NCBI GenBank assembly: GCA_963730585.1
Contig: CAVSSL010000003.1
Coordinates: 1 to 64,000, forward strand
Length of the DNA stretch: 64,000 bases
Reading direction: 5' to 3'
DNA from: Pedococcus_A sp963730585
Lineage (GTDB): Bacteria; Actinomycetota; Actinomycetes; Actinomycetales; Dermatophilaceae
Shown here: piece after piece, positions 16,280 to 25,482 of the stretch
How the letters are laid out: the number at the start of each line of letters is the position of its first letter
How positions within the stretch are numbered: the first letter of the stretch is position 1
Program-made: the position numbers and the translations under genes
Notes under the pieces: generated by a model
What the model was told of the DNA's origin: nothing
Databases searched by the model: none
The model's input: only the letters and a program-made list of their open reading frames with translations

Positions 16280-16780
16280 TCAGCCCTGCTGCCCGTTCAG
16301 CCAGTTCACGCCGGTGCGGTGCTCGACCTCGATGGCGGCCTCGATGATGGGTGCGGCCGCCTTCTCGATCTTGCCGCCGATGAGGGGCACGCGGGCCTTG
16401 AGGTCGCCGTCGATGTGCTGGACGGTGCCGGCGCCACCCGGCTCGAGGCGGACGGTGCCGCTGAGGGAGAGCGGGACGCCGTGGATCTCCAGCGCGATGG
16501 TGCCGTGGCGCGAGCCGTCCGCCGACTGGGGGCCCCATTCCTGCTTCTCGCCGACCTTGAGGGTCTCGCCCACCATGTTCCGCGCGTAGTCGGGAAGCCC
16601 GCTGGCCGGAAGGACCCGCTCGGTCCGGATGATGGTGCGGTCGCCGGTGAGCTCGACGTCGACGGCGTGCTCCAGCGCGGCCGTGGCGCCGCACTTGGCC
16701 TCCTGGAAGCGCGGCTCGGCCAGCATCTCGAAGACCTCGTGCGGCGGGGCGGGGAACTCGACGGTGTGCGCGATCTTCAC
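16280..16780 (-). CDS. DUF2505 (SRPBCC-like) protein
   Basis: A 166-residue cytoplasmic protein. It opens VKIAHTVEFPAPPHEVFEML, the first strand and helix of a START/SRPBCC-type lipid-binding fold, followed by VDVELTGDRTIIRTERVLP and a C-terminal helix (KIEKAAAPIIEAAIEVEHR). This matches the actinobacterial DUF2505 family, whose function is unknown; hydrophobic-ligand binding is inferred from fold only. The GTG at 16780 has AGGAG at good spacing; an in-frame upstream ATG lacks it. It converges on pruA. Confidence 0.8.
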   Translation of the reverse strand: MKIAHTVEFPAPPHEVFEMLAEPRFQEAKCGATAALEHAVDVELTGDRTIIRTERVLPASGLPDYARNMVGETLKVGEKQEWGPQSADGSRHGTIALEIHGVPLSLSGTVRLEPGGAGTVQHIDGDLKARVPLIGGKIEKAAAPIIEAAIEVEHRTGVNWLNGQQG

Positions 16781-16863
16781 GGAGGCTCCTGCGATCGGTC
16801 GGGGTTCTGGCTCGCCGTCGATCGTAGCCACGACCCAGGCACCCGGCCCACGGGCGCCCGGAA

Positions 16864-17763
16864 CTACGGGCGCTGGACGCGCAGTCTCACCTGTTGGCCC
16901 GGCACGGCCTGCGCGGCGCGGTCGACGTCGGCGTCGAGCACCACCGCCGCGACGGGGTAGCCGCCGGTCACCGGGTGGTCGGCGAGGAAGAGCACCGGCT
17001 GTCCGCCGGCCGGCACCTGCACCGCCCCCCGCACCACGCCCTCGCTCGGCAGCTCAACGCCCGCGAGCCTCGGGTGCCGTTCGAGTGAGGCACCTTCGAG
17101 GCGCAGGCCGACCCGGTCGCTGCGCGACGAGACCGTCCACGTCTGCCGCTCCAAGGTGAGGGGGTCGGCCAACCAGTCGGCGCGCGGCCCCAGCACAGCG
17201 CGCAGCTCCACCACGCCGTCGGTCGGCACTGCCACCGGGGCCACGTCCACGGTCGGCTCGCCGACCGGCGGCTCGACCGGCAGCACGTCTCCCGGCTGCA
17301 GCGGTGGGGGTCCGATGCCCGAGAGGGTGTCGGTGGCCCGCGAGCCGAGCACCGGTCGCACGGCGAAGCCGCCCCGGACGGAGAGGTAGGTGCGCAGCCC
17401 GGTCGTGGGTGGGCCCAGCCGCAGCACCTGTCCCGCCCGGAGCAGGAACGGTGCAGCATGTGCCGCGGGCCGGTCGTCGACGGTCGCCGGCGCGGGGGCT
17501 CCGGTGAGCACCACGGTGACGCTGCCGCGTGGCCGCACGACGAGGCCCCCGTGGGTGACCTCGATCGCGGCGTGCGCCGGACCCTGGCCGAGCAGGCGCG
17601 CCCCGAGCAGGAACGAGCCCCGGTCGGCGGCACCCGAACGCCCCACCCCGTAGGCCGCGAGCCCGGGTCGGCCGAGGTCCTGCAGCAGGGCGAGGGCGCC
17701 GGTCTCGAGCACCTCGAGCTCGGCGTGCAGCGCCGGTGTTGCCTCCACCGAGGTGACGGTCAC
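16864..17763 (-). CDS. pxpC: 5-oxoprolinase subunit C (KipA-like)
   Basis: A 299-residue protein of the biotin-dependent carboxyltransferase/KipA family, subunit C of the PxpABC 5-oxoprolinase, which opens 5-oxoproline to glutamate using ATP. Landmarks: LEVLETGALALLQDLGRPGLAAYGVGRSGAAD, AIEVTHGGLVV, YLSVRGGFAV, LGSRATDTLSGIGP and the C-terminal PVLFLADHPVTGGYPVAAVV. The GTG overlaps the pxpB stop (GTGA), and pxpB overlaps pxpA in the same way, so all three are co-translated. It is the last gene of the operon. Confidence 0.92.
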   Translation of the reverse strand: MTVTSVEATPALHAELEVLETGALALLQDLGRPGLAAYGVGRSGAADRGSFLLGARLLGQGPAHAAIEVTHGGLVVRPRGSVTVVLTGAPAPATVDDRPAAHAAPFLLRAGQVLRLGPPTTGLRTYLSVRGGFAVRPVLGSRATDTLSGIGPPPLQPGDVLPVEPPVGEPTVDVAPVAVPTDGVVELRAVLGPRADWLADPLTLERQTWTVSSRSDRVGLRLEGASLERHPRLAGVELPSEGVVRGAVQVPAGGQPVLFLADHPVTGGYPVAAVVLDADVDRAAQAVPGQQVRLRVQRP

Positions 17764-18452
17764 GGCATACCACCACTGTCGGGCTCGAGAGATCCCTCGT
17801 TGGTCTCGGCGTCGACGAACTGCACGGTCGACCCCGGCTGGAGGAGGGCGGGCGGGTCGCGCTCGACGTCCCAGAGCACCACGTCGGTCTGGCCGATGAT
17901 CTGCCAGCCGCCGGGGGAGGGGCGGGGGTAGACGCCGCTGAACGCGCCGGCCAGGCCCACGGCCCCGGCCGGGACCCGCGTTCGAGGATCCTGGTGCCGG
18001 GGCACGTGCAGGCGCGGGTCGCCACCCACGAGGTAGGAGAAGCCGGGAGCAAAGCCGCCGAAGCCCACGACCCAGGGTGTGCCCGTGTGCGCCGCGACCA
18101 CCTCGGCTGGGGTGAGGCCGGTCAGCGAGGCGACGGCGTCGAGGTCGGGACCGTTGTACCGCACCTGAATTCGCACCACGGGGCCGTGGGCTGCGACCGG
18201 CGCACCGGCCTGCGGTGCCTGCCACTGCTGGAGCAGCGCGCGCAGCTCGTCGCGCAGTGTCGGCAGGGCCGCGGGGCTCTCGGCCACCAGCAACAGGGTC
18301 CGTGCGGCGGGCACGAGCTCGAGCAGGCCCGGGAGGCCGCCGGAGTCGCGTCGCTGGCTGACGGCCTCGTGCAGGTCCAGCACCTGCCCCAGGTCGGCCA
18401 CCTCGACGAGCAGCGCGGTGTCACCACACGGGTGCACGACGGCGTCGGTCAT
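17760..18452 (-). CDS. pxpB: 5-oxoprolinase subunit B (KipI-like)
   Basis: A 230-residue allophanate-hydrolase-subunit-1/KipI-family protein, subunit B of 5-oxoprolinase. The conserved core GFGGFAPGFSYLVGGDPRLHVPR and the segment VGLAGAFSGVYPRPSPGGWQIIGQT are intact. It starts at an ATG overlapping the pxpA stop (ATGA). In Bacillus the homologue KipI inhibits the sporulation kinase KinA, but the presence of complete pxpA and pxpC argues for the metabolic role here. Confidence 0.92.
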   Translation of the reverse strand: MTDAVVHPCGDTALLVEVADLGQVLDLHEAVSQRRDSGGLPGLLELVPAARTLLLVAESPAALPTLRDELRALLQQWQAPQAGAPVAAHGPVVRIQVRYNGPDLDAVASLTGLTPAEVVAAHTGTPWVVGFGGFAPGFSYLVGGDPRLHVPRHQDPRTRVPAGAVGLAGAFSGVYPRPSPGGWQIIGQTDVVLWDVERDPPALLQPGSTVQFVDAETNEGSLEPDSGGMP

Positions 18453-19219
18453 GCCATGAACGGCGCGATCTCGACGCCGGAGGCGGCGAGGGCGTCACGG
18501 ACCGCGGTGGCGATGGCAACGGCGCCCGGGGTGTCGCCGTGCACGCAGACCGAGTCGGCGCTCAGCTCGATGTCGGTGCCGTCGACGGCGGTGACCTTGC
18601 CCTCGGTGACGAGTCGCACGATGCGCTGGGCGACCTCCTGCGGGTCGTGCAGCAGCGCACCGGGTTGGGCGCGGGGCACGAGCGTTCCCTCGGGCGTGTA
18701 GCCCCGGTCGGCGAAGGCCTCCGCCACCGTCCTCAGCCCGGCCTCCCGGGCCAGCTCGAGCAGCACCGAGCCGGGCAGCCCGAGGACGGCGAGCGAGGGG
18801 TCGTAGCGCCGGATCGCCTCGACGACCGCCGCAGCCTGCGACTCGTGGTGCACCACCGCGTTGTAGAGGGCGCCGTGCGGCTTGACGTAGCGCACCGTGG
18901 TGCCGGCCGCTCTGCACATCCCCTGCAGGGCGCCGATCTGGTAGACGACCTCGGCGGTCAGCTCGGCCGGCTCGACGTCCATGAAGCGCCGCCCGAACCC
19001 GGCGAGGTCGCGGTAGGCCACCTGGGCTCCGACGACGACACCGCGCACGGCGGCCTGCTCGCAGGTCCGCAGCAGCCCCGCCGGGTCACCGGCGTGGAAG
19101 CCGCAGGCGATGTTGGCACTGCTGACCACGGCGAGCACGGCCTCGTCGTCCCCGAGCTCCCAGCGGCCGAAGGACTCGCCGAGGTCGGAGTTGAGGTCGA
19201 TGCGCGGGCCGCTCGTCAC
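18449..19219 (-). CDS. pxpA: 5-oxoprolinase subunit A (LamB/YcsF family)
   Basis: A 256-residue LamB/YcsF-family protein, subunit A of 5-oxoprolinase. Family motifs RIDLNSDLGESFGRW, SANIACGFHAGDP, YVKPHGALYN and VCVHGDTPGA are all present and include the metal-binding His and Asp residues. It leads the pxpABC operon. The GTG at 19219 lies seven bases after TAGCCT with no Shine-Dalgarno sequence, so the operon probably starts as a leaderless transcript even though another gene lies only 10 bases upstream. Confidence 0.93.
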   Translation of the reverse strand: MTSGPRIDLNSDLGESFGRWELGDDEAVLAVVSSANIACGFHAGDPAGLLRTCEQAAVRGVVVGAQVAYRDLAGFGRRFMDVEPAELTAEVVYQIGALQGMCRAAGTTVRYVKPHGALYNAVVHHESQAAAVVEAIRRYDPSLAVLGLPGSVLLELAREAGLRTVAEAFADRGYTPEGTLVPRAQPGALLHDPQEVAQRIVRLVTEGKVTAVDGTDIELSADSVCVHGDTPGAVAIATAVRDALAASGVEIAPFMA

Positions 19220-19226
19220 AGTCTCG

Positions 19227-19232
19227 AGGCTA
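19227..19232 (-). promoter_or_regulatory. Leaderless -10 hexamer (TAGCCT) for pxpABC, overlapping a stop codon
   Basis: TAGCCT on the minus strand is followed by seven bases and the pxpA GTG. Its first three bases are the TAG stop codon of the upstream gene (19230-19232), so the gene boundary doubles as a promoter element. Confidence 0.6.
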
Positions 19233-19751
19233 CTCGCGCAGGGCCGCCGAGTGGTCGGCCAGCGCGGTGCTGGCCGCCTCGAGCGCTGCGGCCAGGCGGG
19301 CTCGCCGACGGCCGAGCTGGAGCACCACGTGGTCGAGCTCGGCCTGCAGCTCGGCCCTGCGTGCCTCGCGGGCGGCCAGGGTGTCCTCGTCGGCGACACC
19401 GGTCACTCCCCAGCGGGGAACGACGCGACCGTCGGTGACGGTCAACTCCTCCGCCTGGGCCCGTGCCTCGACGGCTCGCGCGTCGTGCAGCGCCTCGGCG
19501 AGGTCGGTCGCGTGGTCCTGGAGCAGGGCGCCGGTGCGGTCGAGCTCCGCTGCGGCCGCCGACGTGGCGTCGAGCATGGCGCGAGAGCCCCGCCCGACGG
19601 TGCGGGCGACCCGGCCCGACCACTCCACGCCCAGGTCGTCGTGCGCCGCTTCTGCGGGGGAGGTGGCAGCCCGCAGCTCCGCCGCCAGGCGTCGCAGCGA
19701 GCCACCCGCCTGGGAGCAGCTCCCAGGGTCGCCGTGCAGCGCCGCGGTCAC
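19230..19751 (-). CDS. Helical hypothetical protein
   Basis: A 173-residue protein, mostly long amphipathic helices rich in Ala, Glu and Arg (for example AELRAATSPAEAAHDDLGV, AAAAELDRTGALLQDH and AELQAELDHVVLQLG), with a short central non-helical part (TDGRVVPRWG). The pattern resembles four-helix proteins linked to ESX/type VII secretion, but no WXG or YxxxD/E export motif is clear. It starts at a GTG overlapping the stop of the small gene upstream (GTGA), so the two are made together. Its TAG stop is part of the pxpA promoter. Function unknown. Confidence 0.6.
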   Translation of the reverse strand: MTAALHGDPGSCSQAGGSLRRLAAELRAATSPAEAAHDDLGVEWSGRVARTVGRGSRAMLDATSAAAAELDRTGALLQDHATDLAEALHDARAVEARAQAEELTVTDGRVVPRWGVTGVADEDTLAAREARRAELQAELDHVVLQLGRRRARLAAALEAASTALADHSAALRE

Positions 19752-20071
19752 CGGAAGAGCCCCTTCCGGGGAGGCGTTGCGACGTCGCCCGCGTCGCTGG
19801 TGCCGGAGGAGCGGGGCCGTGCTGTGGCCGGCTGGGAGGTCGCCGCGATGCGCAGGCGTCCGGCCAGCTCGCCGCACTCGGCGTCGACGGCCCGCAACGT
19901 GTCGGCGGCCTGCTCGAGGAAGCCGTCCAGGGCGTTCTGCGTCAGGCGGTCACCGACCTCGGGGAAGTGGCCGAGCACCTCGTCGGCGCCCTCGCGCGCC
20001 ACGGCGCGCAGGCTCTCGAGGGTGGCAGCGAGCCCCAGGAGCCGTTCGGGGTCCACGGACGACGACGGCAT
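19748..20071 (-). CDS. Small helical protein, possible type VII secretion partner
   Basis: A 107-residue protein with about 80 residues of two predicted amphipathic helices (DPERLLGLAATLESLRAVARE and GFLEQAADTLRAVDAECGEL) and a basic, Ser/Pro-rich tail. Size and layout resemble EspC-like or WXG100-like proteins, but the WXG turn is absent (the turn region reads FPEVGDRL), so this is an inference. The ATG is preceded by TACAGT and a six-base spacer, a leaderless arrangement. It is coupled to the helical gene downstream. A large EccC-like ATPase gene lies about 9 kb away. Confidence 0.55.
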   Translation of the reverse strand: MPSSSVDPERLLGLAATLESLRAVAREGADEVLGHFPEVGDRLTQNALDGFLEQAADTLRAVDAECGELAGRLRIAATSQPATARPRSSGTSDAGDVATPPRKGLFR

Positions 20072-20077
20072 ACGGCC

Positions 20078-20083
20078 ACTGTA
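20078..20083 (-). promoter_or_regulatory. Leaderless -10 hexamer (TACAGT)
   Basis: TACAGT on the minus strand, six bases (GGCCGT) before the ATG at 20071; no Shine-Dalgarno sequence. It should drive the two-gene helical-protein unit. Confidence 0.6.
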
Positions 20084-20093
20084 GTGAGGACAC

Positions 20094-20144
20094 GACAACG
20101 GCCCCCGCCGTTACCCACACGAGTGGGTGGCGAGGGCCGTTGTC
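20094..20144 (-). terminator. Terminator hairpin downstream of the DUF6131 gene
   Basis: GACAACGGCCC at 20094-20104 pairs with GGGCCGTTGTC at 20134-20144, with an inner ACCCAC/GTGGGT stem. A second small hairpin, GCGGGGC/GCCCCGC, lies at 20151-20167. Together they separate the DUF6131 gene from the next minus-strand unit. Confidence 0.7.
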
Positions 20145-20171
20145 ACGGACGCGGGGCGTTGCCCCGCGCCG

Positions 20172-20327
20172 TCAGTACCAGTACTTGCGTCCGCCGACGG
20201 CGCGGCCGGTGGCGCCCAGGAGGGCGAGGATCAGGCCGACCACGATGAGGATGATCCCGATCGTCGTGAGGATCGAGATGCTGGCCAGCCAGCCGATCAG
20301 GACGAGGATGATGCCGAGGACGATCAC
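20172..20327 (-). CDS. DUF6131-family small membrane protein
   Basis: A 51-residue protein, almost entirely two hydrophobic helices joined by a polar turn: MIVLGIILVLIGWLASI, then LTTIGIILIVVGLILALLG, ending GRAVGGRKYWY. This matches the DUF6131 family of tiny actinobacterial membrane proteins, function unknown and often considered stress-related. The GTG at 20327 has GGAG eight bases upstream. A near-perfect inverted repeat (GGTGCCAC t GTGACACC, 20356-20372) lies upstream and could be an operator. Confidence 0.8.
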   Translation of the reverse strand: MIVLGIILVLIGWLASISILTTIGIILIVVGLILALLGATGRAVGGRKYWY

Positions 20328-20574
20328 GTGCTACTCCTTTGTCCGTAAGGAACGTGGTGCCACTGTGACACCAACTTTCCCGGAAACCTAGTGTGACCTG
20401 CCGGGATCCGCGCGTCGAACGATCAGCCGATCGACGCAGGGGTGGGAACCGCCGGCGCCGGTGCCCCCGGGCGGACCCGACCCGGTCTTGCGTCGTCGTG
20501 TTGAGCGCTAGGCTCGGCTCCGGGCACACAACGGCGTGGGCCCGCCCGACGACCGGAGGATCACGACCACAAGC
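20328..20574. promoter_or_regulatory. Divergent control region between DUF6131 gene and gdh
   Basis: This 247-base gap holds an inverted repeat at 20356-20372 near the DUF6131 promoter, an imperfect inverted repeat at 20411-20436 (arms GCGTCGA and TCGACGC), and TAGGCT at 20509-20514, the likely -10 of gdh, giving a leader of roughly 50 bases. GGAGGA at 20554 is the probable gdh ribosome site. Confidence 0.5.
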
Positions 20575-23500
20575 ATGTCTGCATCGCTGGAGCAGTCTCG
20601 AGAGCAGTTGTTGCACGCGGCAGCCGAGCTGGGGGCCCACGCGGGGGGTGACGGGCTCGAGACGTTCCTGCGGGGTTACTACCGCCACGTCGCGACGGAG
20701 GACCTGCTGGCCCGGGCGCCCGAGGACCTCCTCGGCGCGGCGACCCACCACCAGGAGCTCGCCAAGACCCGGCCCATCGGCACCGTGAACGTCGAGGTGT
20801 TCAACCCCGAGGTCGAGGAGCAGGGGTGGGCCAGCGCCCACACGGTCGTGCAGATCGTCACCGACGACATGCCCTTCCTCGTCGACTCGGTCACGTCCGA
20901 GCTGAACCGGATGGGCCGCACCGTCCACCTGATCGTCCACCCGCTGATCGTGTTGCGCCGCAACGCTGCCGGTGAGCTCGAGGAGATCATCGGCCGGGGC
21001 ACCCGTGACTCGGGAGTCGACCCCGACACCGGCGGCGGCTTCGGGGTGGTCCGCGAGTCGTGGATGCACGTCGAGGTCGACCGCGAGAGCGACCCCGAGG
21101 ACCGCGCCGAGATCGCGGCCAGCCTGCGCCGGGTGCTGTCCGACGTGCGCGAGGCCGTCGAGGACTGGCCGAAGATGCGCGCCAAGTGCACCGAGGTCGC
21201 CGAGGCGCTCGGCGCCCACCCGCCGGTCGGCATCCCCGACGAGGAGGTGGAGCAGACCCGACGGCTGCTCGACTGGCTCGCCAACAACCACTTCACCTTC
21301 CTCGGCTACCGCGAGTACAAGCTGGCCCGCGAGGACGGCGACGACGTGCTCACCGCCGTGCAGGGCTCAGGGCTCGGCCTGCTGCGCTACGACAGCAGCC
21401 CCGAGGGCGTGCGGCTGAGCGAGCAGGCGAGCACCGTGGCCCGCGAGCCCAAGCTGCTCATCGTCACCAAGGCGAACAGCCGGGCCACCGTGCACCGCTC
21501 GACCTACCTCGACTACGTCGGCATCAAGACCTTCGACGAGCAGGGCGAGGTCACCGGCGAGAAGCGCTTCCTCGGCCTCTTCACCTCCACCGCCTACACC
21601 GAGTCGGTGACGCGGATCCCGGTGCTGCAGGACAAGATCAACGCGATCTTCGAGCGCACCGGCTTCGCGACCGACTCGCACTCGGGCAAGGACCTGCTCG
21701 AGGTGCTCGAGACCTACCCGCGTGACGAGCTGTTCCAGGCCGACCAGGACGAGCTGCACGACAACGCGACCGCCGTCCTGCACCTCCAGGAGCGCCGCAA
21801 GACCAAGCTCTTCCTCCGCAAGGACGAGTTCGGCCGCTTCATGTCGTGCCTCGTCTACATCCCGCGCGACCGCTACAACACCGCGGTGCGGCTGCGCATG
21901 GAGACCATCCTGCGCAACGCGTTCCAGGGCGCGAGCGTCGACTACACGACCCGCGTCTCGGAGTCGGCGCTGGCTCGCCTGCACTTCGTCGTGCGCGTCC
22001 CGCAGGGCCAGCGCATCCCCGAGGTCGACGTCGACGTGCTCGAGAAGCAGCTCATCGACGCCACCCGCACCTGGGACGAGGACCTCTCCGAGGCCGCCCG
22101 CACCGAGCACGGCGAGGAGGTCGCGGCCCGGCTCACCGGCCTCTACGGCAAGGCCTTCCCGGAGGCCTACAAGGAGGACTTCACCCCGCGCGTCGGTGTC
22201 GCCGACATCCGCCACATGGAGGCCCTCGACACCGAGGAGACCACCGGGCTGAACATGTACCAGGAGCCCGGAGCGCCCAGCCACGAGCGGCGTTTCAAGC
22301 TCTACCGCCGCGGCCCGCTGTCGCTGACGCAGGTGCTGCCGATGTTCACCCACCTCGGCGTCGAGGTCGTCGACGAGCGGCCGTACGAGATCGACCGCGG
22401 CGACGGCGTCACCGTGCACATCTACGACTTCGGCCTGCGGGTGCGCAACGAGAAGGTCTGGACCGGTGAGTCGCGTGACCGCACGCGCGAGCTGTTCCAG
22501 GAGGCCGTCGGCGCCGTGTGGAACGGCCACGCCGAGTCCGACGGCTTCAACGCGCTCGTCCTCGGGGCCGGCCTCACGTGGCGCCAGGTCGTCGTCATCC
22601 GCACCGTCGCGAAGTACCTGCGCCAGACCCAGTCCACCTTCAGCCAGGACTACCTCGAGAACGCGCTCGTCCAGAACCTGCCCATCGCGGCGATGCTGGT
22701 CGAGCTCTTCGAGGAGCGCTTCGACCCCACGCGGTATGCCGGGGCGGCCGGTTCCGACCGCGCGGAGGCGGAGGAGGCGGTCGCCGCCCGCATCGAGCGG
22801 GCGCTCGACGCGGTGAAGTCGCTCGACCAGGACCGCATCATCCGCGCCTTCCTCGGGGTCATCCGGGCGGCGCTGCGCACCAACTACTTCCAGTCCGCGG
22901 ACGGCGAGCCGAAGACCTACGTCAGCCTCAAGCTCAACCCGAAGGCGGTGCCCGACCTGCCCGCGCCGCGGCCGGCGTTCGAGATCTGGGTCTACAGCCC
23001 GCGCGTCGAGGGCGTGCACCTCCGCTTCGGCCCGGTCGCCCGCGGCGGCCTGCGCTGGAGCGACCGGCGCGAGGACTTCCGCACCGAGGTCCTCGGCCTG
23101 GTGAAGGCACAGATGGTCAAGAACGCCGTCATCGTGCCGACCGGCTCCAAGGGCGGCTTCTACGCCAAGCAGCTGCCGGACCCGACGTTGGACCGCGACG
23201 CGTGGCTGGCCGAGGGCGTGGCGTCCTACAAGATGTTCATCGCGGGCCTGCTCGACGTCACCGACAACCGGGTCGGCGGCGAGATCGTCGCGCCGAAGGA
23301 TGTCGTGCGCCACGACTCCGACGACCCCTACCTCGTGGTGGCGGCCGACAAGGGCACCGCGACCTTCTCCGACATCGCCAACGGGGTCGCCCAGTCCTAC
23401 GGCTTCTGGCTCGACGACGCGTTCGCCTCCGGTGGCAGCGCCGGCTACGACCACAAGACGATGGGCATCACCGCCCGCGGCGCCTGGGAGTCGGTCAAGC

Positions 23501-25461
23501 GGCACTTCCGCGAGATGGGCGTCGACACCCAGACGCAGGACTTCACCGCGGTGGGCATCGGCGACATGAGCGGTGACGTCTTCGGCAACGGGATGCTGCT
23601 CTCCGAGCACATCCGCCTCGTGGCCGCGTTCGACCACCGGCACATCTTCGTCGACCCGAACCCCGACGCGGCCCGGTCCTTCCCGGAGCGCAAGCGGCTC
23701 TTCGAGCTGCCCCGCTCCTCCTGGGCCGACTACGACGAGACCCTGATCAGCAAGGGTGGCGGCATCTTCGAACGGTCGCTCAAGGCGATCGCCATCACCC
23801 CGGAGATGACCGAGGCGCTCGGGCTGCCGAGCGGCACGAAGACCATGACGCCGGCCGAGCTGATGAAGGCCATCCTCCAGGCGCCGGTCGACCTCCTCTG
23901 GAACGGCGGCATCGGCACCTACGTCAAGGCCGCCAGCGAGGAGAACTCGGCCATCGGCGACCGCGCCAACGACGTCATTCGCGTCAACGGGCACCAGCTG
24001 CGCTGCAAGGTGGTCGGTGAGGGCGGCAACCTCGGCTGCTCGCAGCTCGGCCGGATCGAGGCGTCCCTGCACGGCGTGCGGATCAACACCGACGCCATCG
24101 ACAACTCGGCCGGCGTGGACACCTCCGACCACGAGGTGAACATCAAGATCCTGCTCACCGGCCTGACCCGTGAGGGCGACATGACCCTCAAGCAGCGCAA
24201 CGCGCTGCTGGCGTCGATGACCGACGACGTGGCCGCGCAGGTGCTGCGCGACAACTACGAGCAGAACGTCCTGCTCGGCAACGCGCGCGCCCAGGAGCAC
24301 GGCATGCTGCCGGTGCACCAGCGCCTCATCCACTGGCTGGAGGAGCGCGGCGACCTCGACCGCGAGCTCGAGTTCCTCCCGTCCGACGCGGAGCTCGACC
24401 GCCGCAGCAGCGAGGGCCTGGGCCTGAAGTCGCCGGAGTTCTCGGTGCTCGTCGCCTACGCCAAGCTGGCCCTCAAGGAGGACCTGCTCAAGTCCGAGCT
24501 GCCGGACGACCCGTGGTTCCAGGCCACGCTCGCCGGCTACTTCCCGCCGCCGATCCGCGAGCAGTACGCCGAGCCGCTGTCGCAGCACCCACTGCGCCGG
24601 GAGATCATCACCAACGCGGTGGTCAACTCGATGGTCAACCGCGGCGGCATCACCTTCGCGTTCCGGGCCATGGAGGAGACGGGCGCGACGCCGGAGCAGA
24701 TCGCCCGGGCCTTCGTCGTGGCGCGGGAGATCTTCGACCTGCCGGGCTTCGTCGCGGAGGTCGAGGCGCTCGACAACCAGGTGAGCACCGAGGTCCAGAC
24801 CCAGCTCTACCTCGAGTTCCGTCGGCTCATCGACCGCTCGATCCGCTGGGTCCTCACCTCGCGGCCGTCGCGGCTCGACGTCGCCAACGAGGTCGCCCGC
24901 TTCGAAGGGGTCGTGCGGGAGTTCGCCCCGCAGATCCCCGAGATGCTCAAGGGGGCCGAGCTGAAGCGCATGGAGCGCAACGCGGTGGCCTACGAGAAGG
25001 TCGGCGTCCCGGAGGAGCTGGCCCGTCGCTCGGCCAGCCTGCTCGACCAGTTCTCGCTGCTCGACGTCGTCGACATCTGCAGCGACACCGGCGAGCAGCC
25101 CTCGAGCGTCGCCCCGCTCTACTTCACCGTCTCGGAGAGGTTCGGCATCGACCTGATGCTGGGCCGGGTCACCAACCTGCCGCGCGACGACCGGTGGGAC
25201 GCGCTGGCGCGCGGTGCGCTGCGCGACGACCTGTATGCCGTGCTGGAGTCCCTGGTGCGCTCCGTCATCGAGGCGAGCGACGCCGAGAAGGAGCCGGCGG
25301 AGCGGTACGAGCAGTGGGCGAAGGCCAACGCCGAGTCGCTGACCCGCGCGCGCACCGCGCTGGCCGGGATCGAGCGGCTGGAGCGACCCAACATCGCCGC
25401 GCTGTCGGTGGCGTTGCGGACCCTGCGCTCGGTGATCCGGGCCGGCGCCGCGGCCTCCTGA
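20575..25461 (+). CDS. gdh: NAD-specific glutamate dehydrogenase, 180-kDa class
   Basis: A 1,628-residue enzyme converting glutamate to 2-oxoglutarate and ammonia with NAD; size matches the 180-kDa GDH class (about 1,600 residues), as in Streptomyces and Mycobacterium. The long N-terminal regulatory part (1-700) includes ACT-like segments (TVHLIVHPLIVLRR); the catalytic core follows with RFGPVARGGLRWSDRREDFR, GLVKAQMVKNAVIVPTGSKG (substrate Lys), and later GEGGNLGCSQLGRIE for the nucleotide-binding domain. The C-terminal 400 residues are the class-specific extension. In mycobacteria GarA/PknG control this enzyme; a Ser/Thr kinase is in the window but no link can be shown. ATG 20575 is preferred. 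Confidence 0.95.
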   Translation: MSASLEQSREQLLHAAAELGAHAGGDGLETFLRGYYRHVATEDLLARAPEDLLGAATHHQELAKTRPIGTVNVEVFNPEVEEQGWASAHTVVQIVTDDMPFLVDSVTSELNRMGRTVHLIVHPLIVLRRNAAGELEEIIGRGTRDSGVDPDTGGGFGVVRESWMHVEVDRESDPEDRAEIAASLRRVLSDVREAVEDWPKMRAKCTEVAEALGAHPPVGIPDEEVEQTRRLLDWLANNHFTFLGYREYKLAREDGDDVLTAVQGSGLGLLRYDSSPEGVRLSEQASTVAREPKLLIVTKANSRATVHRSTYLDYVGIKTFDEQGEVTGEKRFLGLFTSTAYTESVTRIPVLQDKINAIFERTGFATDSHSGKDLLEVLETYPRDELFQADQDELHDNATAVLHLQERRKTKLFLRKDEFGRFMSCLVYIPRDRYNTAVRLRMETILRNAFQGASVDYTTRVSESALARLHFVVRVPQGQRIPEVDVDVLEKQLIDATRTWDEDLSEAARTEHGEEVAARLTGLYGKAFPEAYKEDFTPRVGVADIRHMEALDTEETTGLNMYQEPGAPSHERRFKLYRRGPLSLTQVLPMFTHLGVEVVDERPYEIDRGDGVTVHIYDFGLRVRNEKVWTGESRDRTRELFQEAVGAVWNGHAESDGFNALVLGAGLTWRQVVVIRTVAKYLRQTQSTFSQDYLENALVQNLPIAAMLVELFEERFDPTRYAGAAGSDRAEAEEAVAARIERALDAVKSLDQDRIIRAFLGVIRAALRTNYFQSADGEPKTYVSLKLNPKAVPDLPAPRPAFEIWVYSPRVEGVHLRFGPVARGGLRWSDRREDFRTEVLGLVKAQMVKNAVIVPTGSKGGFYAKQLPDPTLDRDAWLAEGVASYKMFIAGLLDVTDNRVGGEIVAPKDVVRHDSDDPYLVVAADKGTATFSDIANGVAQSYGFWLDDAFASGGSAGYDHKTMGITARGAWESVKRHFREMGVDTQTQDFTAVGIGDMSGDVFGNGMLLSEHIRLVAAFDHRHIFVDPNPDAARSFPERKRLFELPRSSWADYDETLISKGGGIFERSLKAIAITPEMTEALGLPSGTKTMTPAELMKAILQAPVDLLWNGGIGTYVKAASEENSAIGDRANDVIRVNGHQLRCKVVGEGGNLGCSQLGRIEASLHGVRINTDAIDNSAGVDTSDHEVNIKILLTGLTREGDMTLKQRNALLASMTDDVAAQVLRDNYEQNVLLGNARAQEHGMLPVHQRLIHWLEERGDLDRELEFLPSDAELDRRSSEGLGLKSPEFSVLVAYAKLALKEDLLKSELPDDPWFQATLAGYFPPPIREQYAEPLSQHPLRREIITNAVVNSMVNRGGITFAFRAMEETGATPEQIARAFVVAREIFDLPGFVAEVEALDNQVSTEVQTQLYLEFRRLIDRSIRWVLTSRPSRLDVANEVARFEGVVREFAPQIPEMLKGAELKRMERNAVAYEKVGVPEELARRSASLLDQFSLLDVVDICSDTGEQPSSVAPLYFTVSERFGIDLMLGRVTNLPRDDRWDALARGALRDDLYAVLESLVRSVIEASDAEKEPAERYEQWAKANAESLTRARTALAGIERLERPNIAALSVALRTLRSVIRAGAAAS

Positions 25462-25482
25462 CGCTGCCGTGGCGACGCTGCT

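Noticed and set aside
19748..20071. Firm assignment as a WXG100 protein
   Set aside because: The Trp-X-Gly turn and the C-terminal YxxxD/E export signal are missing; only size and helical layout fit.
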